This document shows positions 58,840 through 64,000 of a stretch of 64,000 nt of DNA, piece by piece. The first letter of the stretch is position 1, and each line of letters starts with the position of its first letter. This DNA is from Bacilli bacterium. Its GTDB lineage: Bacteria > Bacillota_I > Bacilli_A > RFN20 > CAG-449. The notes beneath the pieces were generated by a model, which was given only the letters and a program-made list of their open reading frames with translations, ran no database searches and had not been told where the DNA came from. The translations under genes and the position numbers were made by a program. Location of the stretch: assembly GCA_900755065.1 (NCBI GenBank), contig CAAEFC010000030.1, forward strand, positions 1-64,000. The letters run 5' to 3'.

Positions 58840-61356
58840 ATGAAAAAAGCCTATTTCCGTTATTTTCTCTCTTCGATCCGAAGAGATTTTTCCAGAATCG
58901 CTTCAATCATCGCCATCGTCGCGCTTGGGGTCGGATTCCTGATCGGCTTGATTTCCAGCGCGCCGGATTTATACGCCGGCGTCAACCGTTATATGAAAAA
59001 CGTGAATTATCAGGACATCAACATCAAAAGCAGCGTCGGATTCAGCGAGCGGACGGTCGCCTATCTCCATGAAAATCTGGAAGACATCGCCGTTTTTTCC
59101 GCAGTAAAAGAGACGGAAAGCGCAGTCAAAGCCGGCAATCTGTCCTACTATGCCAAATTCATCGAACAGCCGACGGAAGTTCATCTGGTGCTGAAAGAAG
59201 GGCGTTTTCCCGAAAGCAAAAACGAGTGCGTGGTTCTGAGCGACAATCCCACGCTTACCGACGATCTGGACGAAATGACGGTTGAAAGCGGCGGGTTCTC
59301 CTATCGGGTCGTCGGCAAAGTCGTCGATCCGACCTATATCATCAAGGAGGACATCACGTCTTCGCTCAGTTCCAAGAAATTTCAGATCGTCGCCTATCTG
59401 GATTCTTCGTTCGACAATGACCGGGTCGAAAACGCCGCGATCACCGATCTCTGGCTGAAAGTCGGCTCGTTGAACGAACTCAACGTTTTTTCTTCCAAAT
59501 ACGAAAAGAAAGTCGATGAAAAGATTTCGGAAATCGAGGATTTCTGCGAGGCGAACGATCTGATCGCGAAGAATTACCGTTATGTGCTGGAAGAACAGAT
59601 CGTTTCCTCCGCGCTGGAAGCGCTGAAAGATCAGGGATACGACGAAGAAGCCCTTTTTCAGATTCAGCAGAGCGAAGCCTTTCTGAATCAGATCGCTTCT
59701 GCGGTCGAAGAGGAATTCGTCGCGACGTATGACGCCTCGAATCCGTCGTTCTACTATCTCGATCATCATTCGGTTCCGGCTCTGGAAACCTTTATCGTCA
59801 ACGCGGAAAAGGTCAATCTTGTCGCGAGAATTTTCCCGGTCTTCTTCTTTGCCATCGCCGTATTGGTCAGCCTGTCTTCGTTCGGCAGAATCGTCGCGAA
59901 AGACCGTATGGAGATCGCCACGCTGAAAGCCAACGGCTATTCAAGCGGAAAGATTTACGAGAAATACCTTCTTCTCGGCCTTTTCTCGACGCTGATCGGT
60001 TGCGTGTTCGGCGTTTTAGGCGGCGTGTTCTTGCTCCCTTACATCATCTATCAGATGTATTACACGCTGTGCGTGATGCCGCCGATCGTCTTTACGTTTC
60101 AGTCGCTGTACATTTTCGGCATTTCGATCCTGATGATTGCGGCGATCCTTCTCGTGATCTATTTCGTCGTCAGCGGATACAACCGGAAGAGCATCAGCGC
60201 CTTAATGCTCGGAAGAGACAACGGTTCGGGGAAAAAGATCGTGCTGGAACGAATTCCTTTTTTCTGGAAACGCCTCAAATTCAAGTATAAATCGATGTTC
60301 CGGAATATCTTCCGTTTCAAGAAAAATCTGTTCATGATGATATTGGGCGTCGGAGGTTGCAGTGCGATTCTTTTGGCCGGGTTCGGCCTGTCGGATTCGA
60401 TCAACGTGCTCACGAAAACGCAATACCGCGAAATCTTCAAGTACAACCTGATCGTGGAGACCGACAGTCCCAAGATCGACAGCATCGACGAACAGATCGA
60501 GATTCTCTATTACGGAAGCGGGCATATCGAAGGCGACGAAAAATACGATCTGACGCTGATCGCCGGCGGCGATGCTTTGAACGAGTACGTCTGTTTCACT
60601 TCTGCGAAAGGGAAATCGCTGACTTTCAACGCGGATTCGTGTTTTCTGACCAAACAGGTCGCCGAAGCCCTTCACGTCAGCGCCGGAAAGGAATGCACCT
60701 TTGTCTTTCAGAATCGGGAATGCACCCTGAAAGTCGATCAGATCGTCGAGAATTACGTCGGGAATTATCTCTACGTCGGCGAAAACCGCTTTGATTTCGA
60801 CGGCTGGGAGAACGGGCACGCGATTCTCGGCTATAAGGATTTTTCGGGCATCGACGAAAACGAATGGCTGGACGAACTTTCCCTGTCCCACGAAATCCGT
60901 TCGGTCGTTTTCACCGAGCAATACTTTCAGGTCTACAATTCTCTGGTGGAGAATCTGAGGGGAATCGTTCTTCTTCTGGTTCTCATATCCGGCATTCTGG
61001 CGATCATCGTCATCTATACGCTGGTCGACATCAACCTGAACGAAAGAGTCAAGGAAATGGCGACGCTTCGGGTGCTGGGCTACCAGAAAAAAGAAGTGGT
61101 GATGTACCTCTTCCGCGAAATTTTCGTGATGAGCGTTCTGGGTTTCGGATTCGGCATCCTCTTCGGCGTTTATCTTCACCGTTTCGTCATCGAGGCGATC
61201 TGTTCGCCTGGACTGATTTTCGGTATCCGGATCAATCCGCTGAGTTACCTGTATTCCGGATTATTGACCGTGCTGTTTTCGTTAATCGTCGTCGTCGTGT
61301 TTTCGCCGAAGATTCTGAAAATCAACATGAGCGAAGCCCTTAAATCCTCCGAATGA
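58840..61356 (+). CDS. FtsX-like ABC transporter permease
   Basis: An 838-residue permease with the MacB-like plan: N-terminal helix (about 18-40), outside domain (about 45-320), three helices near 330-440, a second outside domain and three C-terminal helices near 720-825 (V-K-E-M-A-T-L-R-V-L-G is the FtsX signature near 741). The duplicated layout suits one chain acting as a whole permease. ATG 58840 follows a GTG at 58825; the ribosome-site GGTGAG suits the ATG. Together with the ATPase it is under the TetR-type operator. Confidence 0.9.
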   Translation: MKKAYFRYFLSSIRRDFSRIASIIAIVALGVGFLIGLISSAPDLYAGVNRYMKNVNYQDINIKSSVGFSERTVAYLHENLEDIAVFSAVKETESAVKAGNLSYYAKFIEQPTEVHLVLKEGRFPESKNECVVLSDNPTLTDDLDEMTVESGGFSYRVVGKVVDPTYIIKEDITSSLSSKKFQIVAYLDSSFDNDRVENAAITDLWLKVGSLNELNVFSSKYEKKVDEKISEIEDFCEANDLIAKNYRYVLEEQIVSSALEALKDQGYDEEALFQIQQSEAFLNQIASAVEEEFVATYDASNPSFYYLDHHSVPALETFIVNAEKVNLVARIFPVFFFAIAVLVSLSSFGRIVAKDRMEIATLKANGYSSGKIYEKYLLLGLFSTLIGCVFGVLGGVFLLPYIIYQMYYTLCVMPPIVFTFQSLYIFGISILMIAAILLVIYFVVSGYNRKSISALMLGRDNGSGKKIVLERIPFFWKRLKFKYKSMFRNIFRFKKNLFMMILGVGGCSAILLAGFGLSDSINVLTKTQYREIFKYNLIVETDSPKIDSIDEQIEILYYGSGHIEGDEKYDLTLIAGGDALNEYVCFTSAKGKSLTFNADSCFLTKQVAEALHVSAGKECTFVFQNRECTLKVDQIVENYVGNYLYVGENRFDFDGWENGHAILGYKDFSGIDENEWLDELSLSHEIRSVVFTEQYFQVYNSLVENLRGIVLLLVLISGILAIIVIYTLVDINLNERVKEMATLRVLGYQKKEVVMYLFREIFVMSVLGFGFGILFGVYLHRFVIEAICSPGLIFGIRINPLSYLYSGLLTVLFSLIVVVVFSPKILKINMSEALKSSE

Positions 61357-62247
61357 TCAGAAGCCCGAAATCAAACAGGTCAGATAGGCAAAAACGAGCG
61401 AAGAAACCAGACAGATCGCGACGATTTTCATCGCCTCTTTGCGCCGACCCTTCTGTTTCAGCAGGTAAATGAGGCCTAAGCCCGAATTCATCAGAAGACC
61501 GCCGAGAAGCGCGCCGAAAGAAAGACCGCCCAATAGATAGAGTTCGCTGAGAATAACGCTGGAAGCGCAATGCGGAATCAATCCGATCAGCACCGACAGA
61601 AGCGGCGCCAGATAACGGTTGGCCTGAACGAAACGCATCAGGTTGTCTTCGCCGACGGCGCCGATGCATAAACCGAAGAGGAGATTGATGATCAACAGGT
61701 AGAAGAAGATTTTCAGGCTGTGAATCAGAGGGTGAAGAAAATACTTGCTGAACCGGCTTTCCTTTTCGTCGTCGATCGCGTGGTGACAGCAACCGACGTG
61801 CACTTCTTCCTCGTGCTGACAAGGATGAAGATGCTCTTCGACCTGCGCTTTGTCCTTGATCCGGCTATCGACGATCCAGCCGACGAGAAAGCCGATGATC
61901 AATTTCAGAAGAATCAGGGGAATGACGGCGAGGCTCCGACGGCTGTGACCGGCCAGAAGAAGAGGGATCGCCTCGTCGGAACAGGATAGAAACACCGCGA
62001 CGAGGGTTCCCGTCGTCAGGTGATCCTTGATGTAAAGGTCGCTGGCGATCACGCTGACGCCGCATTGCGGAACCAAAGCGAAAAGAGAACCGAAAAGCGG
62101 CGAAAGGCGGCTTTTTTTCGTCAGCCTTTTGGAGATACGCACTTCAAACAGAGCGAGAATCAGATAGATCGCGAAGATGAAGACGAAAGCGATCGCGCTG
62201 TCTTTCAGACTGTCGAGAACGATTTCCTTGCATTCCGTCCAATTCAT
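61357..62247 (-). CDS. Putative metal or arsenic exporter permease (ArsP_2, 10TM family)
   Basis: A 296-residue membrane protein. Two related halves each carry a L-x-P-x-C-x-x-S-V-I motif (L-V-P-Q-C-G-V-S-V-I near 59 and L-I-P-H-C-A-S-S-V-I near 219), as in the ArsP_2 heavy-metal exporter family. Between the halves is a loop rich in His, Cys and Glu (H-P-C-Q-H-E-E-E-V-H-V-G-C-C-H-H near 144) that could bind metal. GGGAGG precedes the ATG. It overlaps the Fur-type gene by four bases, so regulator and exporter are co-expressed. Ion unknown; iron, manganese or zinc are plausible. Confidence 0.78.
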   Translation of the reverse strand: MNWTECKEIVLDSLKDSAIAFVFIFAIYLILALFEVRISKRLTKKSRLSPLFGSLFALVPQCGVSVIASDLYIKDHLTTGTLVAVFLSCSDEAIPLLLAGHSRRSLAVIPLILLKLIIGFLVGWIVDSRIKDKAQVEEHLHPCQHEEEVHVGCCHHAIDDEKESRFSKYFLHPLIHSLKIFFYLLIINLLFGLCIGAVGEDNLMRFVQANRYLAPLLSVLIGLIPHCASSVILSELYLLGGLSFGALLGGLLMNSGLGLIYLLKQKGRRKEAMKIVAICLVSSLVFAYLTCLISGF

Positions 62248-62645
62248 TTTTCTTCCTCCCTTCCGCATTCCTGACACGTTCCGTAAAAGACGACAGTGCC
62301 CCGATGAAGATTGAAACGGTGTTCCGCGTAGATGTGATCGATCAGGTTTTCGGCTTTCCGGCACGAAAGAACGATCCGTTTGCCGCAACGGGAGCAGACC
62401 AGATGAAAGCAGGGTCTCTCCGGTTCAAGGACGTATTGATAGCAAAAACCTCGCTCTGTCGCGTATTTCCGGACTTTTCCTTCCCGTTCGCACTGTCGGA
62501 CGAAACGATAAAGCGTCGCCTGCGGAATCGGCGTTTCGTCGTTTTCCAGTTCCTTTTTCAGTTCTTCGACCGAATAGGACCGCTCGAAATGCTTCTCCAT
62601 GAAAGCGAGAACCGACTGCTTCTGACGGGTCTGATAGGATTTCAT
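62244..62645 (-). CDS. Fur family metal-responsive regulator
   Basis: A 133-residue Fur-type repressor with a winged helix (about 1-75; I-P-Q-A-T-L-Y-R-F-V-R near 41) and two zinc-type C-x-x-C pairs (C-S-R-C near 89 and C-Q-E-C near 126). ATG 62645 follows GAGGTG. A near-perfect 23-base palindrome (62656-62678) ten bases before its start is a Fur-box-like operator, so it most likely represses itself and the exporter. Whether it senses Fe, Mn, Zn or peroxide is undecided; sequences with H-x-x-H sites are few here. Confidence 0.85.
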   Translation of the reverse strand: MKSYQTRQKQSVLAFMEKHFERSYSVEELKKELENDETPIPQATLYRFVRQCEREGKVRKYATERGFCYQYVLEPERPCFHLVCSRCGKRIVLSCRKAENLIDHIYAEHRFNLHRGTVVFYGTCQECGREEEK

Positions 62646-62655
62646 CGTACACCTC

Positions 62656-62678
62656 AAATTGATAATCGTTATCAATTT
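62656..62678. promoter_or_regulatory. Fur/Per-box-like operator
   Basis: AAATTGATAA (62656-62665), TCG, TTATCAATTT (62669-62678). The arms are perfectly complementary and include the TGATAAT/ATTATCA core of Fur boxes. It is ten bases upstream of the Fur-type start. Confidence 0.75.
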
Positions 62679-62782
62679 CACAAAGGGTAATTTATCAGCA
62701 TGAAAAAAAATTTGCAAGATTTTACGCGCAATTCTTTGAATTTGCTTTCGTTTATAGTATGCTGTTCGCGGAAATGCTTTTC

Positions 62783-62826
62783 CGGACAGTTCATGAACCA
62801 TCCTGTCCTTAAACAAAACTAGGACA
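62783..62826 (+). promoter_or_regulatory. preQ1 class I riboswitch
   Basis: Stem GGACAG/CTGTCC (62784-62789 and 62803-62808), a C/A-rich loop, and the tail TTAAACAAAACTAGG, which resembles the tail of the Thermoanaerobacter preQ1-I aptamer recalled from memory. The loop CC can pair with tail GG to form the pseudoknot. TGTCCT (62804-62809) can also pair with AGGACA (62821-62826) before a T run, excluding the aptamer stem. It precedes queT, a queuosine-precursor transporter. Confidence 0.75.
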
Positions 62827-62868
62827 TTTTTTCTTTGTCTGAGATGGTCGTTTGGACCCTTTTTTATT
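62821..62868 (+). terminator. Riboswitch expression platform with T runs
   Basis: Two T-rich stops are possible: after AGGACA (62827-62832) and after GGTC-GTTTG-GACC (62846-62858, T run to 62870). Which one is used cannot be decided by eye. Confidence 0.45.
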
Positions 62869-62883
62869 TTTTGGAGGAAAATG

Positions 62884-63390
62884 ATGAGAAACAAGAATGT
62901 AATCCGACTGACTTTTTCCGCGATGATCGCGGCCGTCTACTTTATCCTGTGCTTTTTCGAGCAGAGTTTCGCTTCCGGCGCGGTGCAATGCCGCCTTTCG
63001 GAAGGATTCACTTTGCTGCCTTTGTTTTTTCCGGAAGCGATTCTCGGCATCACTGTCGGCTGTCTGATTTTCAACTGCACGACCGGGATCGTCTGGGATA
63101 TGGTTTTCGGCACGCTTTGCACGCTTGTCGCGGGAATCTGCACGTATTTCATCGGGCGGTTCGTCCGGAAAGACGCGCTTCGGATTTTTTTAGGCGGAAT
63201 CCCGCCGATCCTGATCAACGCGGCGGTGATCCCGCTTGTGTTAATCAACGGCTATCAGTTGAGCGATGCGTACCTGTATCTGTTCGCGACGGTCGGCGCG
63301 GGCGAAGCCATCGCGGTTTATGTTTTCGGCGCAATCGTCTATTTTCCGCTGAAAGCGCTGTTTGAAAAGTACCGCCTGATCGAAGCGTAA
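62884..63390 (+). CDS. queT: Queuosine precursor transporter QueT
   Basis: A 168-residue membrane protein with five to six helices. The QueT family (ECF-type substrate-binding component for preQ1-like bases) is indicated by A-A-V-Y-F-I-L-C near 16, L-S-E-G-F-T-L-L-P near 38 and G-A-I-V-Y-F-P-L near 149. Two ATGs lie in tandem; the second (62884) has better distance to GGAGG. Regulation by the preQ1 riboswitch just upstream supports the substrate. Core ECF transporter genes are elsewhere. Confidence 0.9.
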   Translation: MRNKNVIRLTFSAMIAAVYFILCFFEQSFASGAVQCRLSEGFTLLPLFFPEAILGITVGCLIFNCTTGIVWDMVFGTLCTLVAGICTYFIGRFVRKDALRIFLGGIPPILINAAVIPLVLINGYQLSDAYLYLFATVGAGEAIAVYVFGAIVYFPLKALFEKYRLIEA

Positions 63391-63394
63391 AGGC

Positions 63395-64000
63395 TTATTT
63401 GTTGAAGATGATCTTTTCGTTGTTGAACATTTTCGTGAGCAGATAAAGCGCCAGCCCGATATAGGCGATATTGGAGACAACGGTGATCAGAATGAGAAGC
63501 GGCTCGTAGTTCATCGAGAACAGACCGGTCAGAGACAGCGAGATGTTGTAAATCGGAATGAAGTACAGCGCCGGATTCGACGACGGCGACGAAATCATGA
63601 AATTGGACATAGCCAGGAACATGATCAGAATCATCACGACGGACGAGTAAGAGGTCGCTTCTTTGACGCTTTTCGCCAACGTGGAAACGATCGTCAGAAT
63701 CGATGTGAACAGAAGCACGGTGACGACGATGAGCACCAAAAGCAGGACGAATGCGGTGATATCGTAGGCTTCGAGGCTGAACGAAATGCCCGTCAGCGCC
63801 GGAAGCGAAAGCAGAATTCCGATGAAACTGACCGCCGAAGATAAAAGGCCGGTGATGCCGAGGCTGATGATTTTTCCCAGAACGATATGGCTCCGTTTGG
63901 TCGGCGTGATGAGTAAAGTCGCAATGGTTCCCCTTTCCTTTTCGCCGGCGATGGATTCGGTCGAGATCGACATGCAGCCGGTGTAGAGAAAAATCAGCAG
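63395..64000 (-). CDS. ABC-2 type permease, NatB-like (C-terminal part, runs off the right edge)
   Basis: At least 200 codons of a permease whose start is outside the window; the frame is open to base 64000. It contains E-S-I-A-G-E-K-E-R-G-T-I-A-T-L-L-I-T-P, a signature of ABC-2 permeases such as NatB and antibiotic-resistance exporters, and five to six helices. The ATPase partner should lie to the right. Convergent with queT with four bases between. Confidence 0.8.
   Translation of the reverse strand: MLIFLYTGCMSISTESIAGEKERGTIATLLITPTKRSHIVLGKIISLGITGLLSSAVSFIGILLSLPALTGISFSLEAYDITAFVLLLVLIVVTVLLFTSILTIVSTLAKSVKEATSYSSVVMILIMFLAMSNFMISSPSSNPALYFIPIYNISLSLTGLFSMNYEPLLILITVVSNIAYIGLALYLLTKMFNNEKIIFNK

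Overview
The window looks like chromosome of a low-to-mid GC, endospore-forming Firmicute (Bacillota), probably a gut lineage near Erysipelotrichia or the sporulating relatives of Mollicutes. Evidence: strong GGAGG ribosome sites, a SufCDSUB cluster in Bacillus order, a Phd/YefM-type domain, a preQ1-I riboswitch with QueT, and many sporulation genes (spoIVA, cotJ, dacB-type carboxypeptidase, spmA, spmB, YjcZ-like miniproteins). TGA is used as a stop, so the code is standard. Species cannot be fixed from the sequence. Gene starts were chosen from ribosome sites and family alignment from memory; no search was run.

Layout. 1-1 kb: the N-terminus of a tyrosine recombinase runs off the left edge, followed by about 780 bases with no gene but with stacked promoter and terminator signals. 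1-9.6 kb: NYN protein, then DUF2207, LemA, GtrA-like protein, a flippase-like membrane protein with a glycolipid glycosyltransferase, RecX and YhaM. 9.6-13.4 kb (minus): HIT protein and two large lipoproteins, one PrsA-like. 13.5-13.8 kb: two 34-residue YjcZ-like genes behind a sigma-K-like promoter. 14.0-22.8 kb: one compact run sufC-sufD-sufS-sufU-sufB-mnmG-rsmG-parA-parB, joining iron-sulfur assembly to the gid/soj/spo0J block usually found near the replication origin. 22.8-24.4 kb: decayed genes (AlbA_2, DUF262) and a Cro-like regulator.

24.4-38.8 kb is sporulation-rich: a sigma-like protein, dacB-type carboxypeptidase, spmA, then three other genes, spmB, tldD/pmbA, an AT-richer nucleotidyltransferase-like gene between 15-base inverted repeats, a short trigger factor, rluB-type pseudouridine synthase, spoIVA, hup, a fused cotJA-cotJB and cotJC. 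38.8-42.3 kb: NAD synthetase with an antitoxin-like N-terminus, a protein resembling the C-terminal half of prolyl-tRNA synthetase, and tRNA-Ser, -Asp, -Gly. 42.3-44.9 kb is an AT-rich island with a Fic gene and debris. 44.9-53.3 kb holds surface and signalling genes, including a serpin, uracil-DNA glycosylase and an ECF sigma/RsgI-like anti-sigma pair. 53.4-56.8 kb has membrane and DUF2589-type genes of unknown function. 56.9-64 kb has a flavin reductase-like protein, a TetR-controlled FtsX-type ABC transporter, a Fur-type regulator with a metal exporter-like permease, preQ1/QueT and a truncated ABC-2 permease.

The best candidates for something undescribed are the lone ProRS C-terminal module beside tRNA genes, the antitoxin-NadE fusion, the DUF2589 cluster, the divergent ParB in the suf operon, and the sporulation promoters placed so close to start codons that dacB and spmB may be translated from leaderless mRNA.
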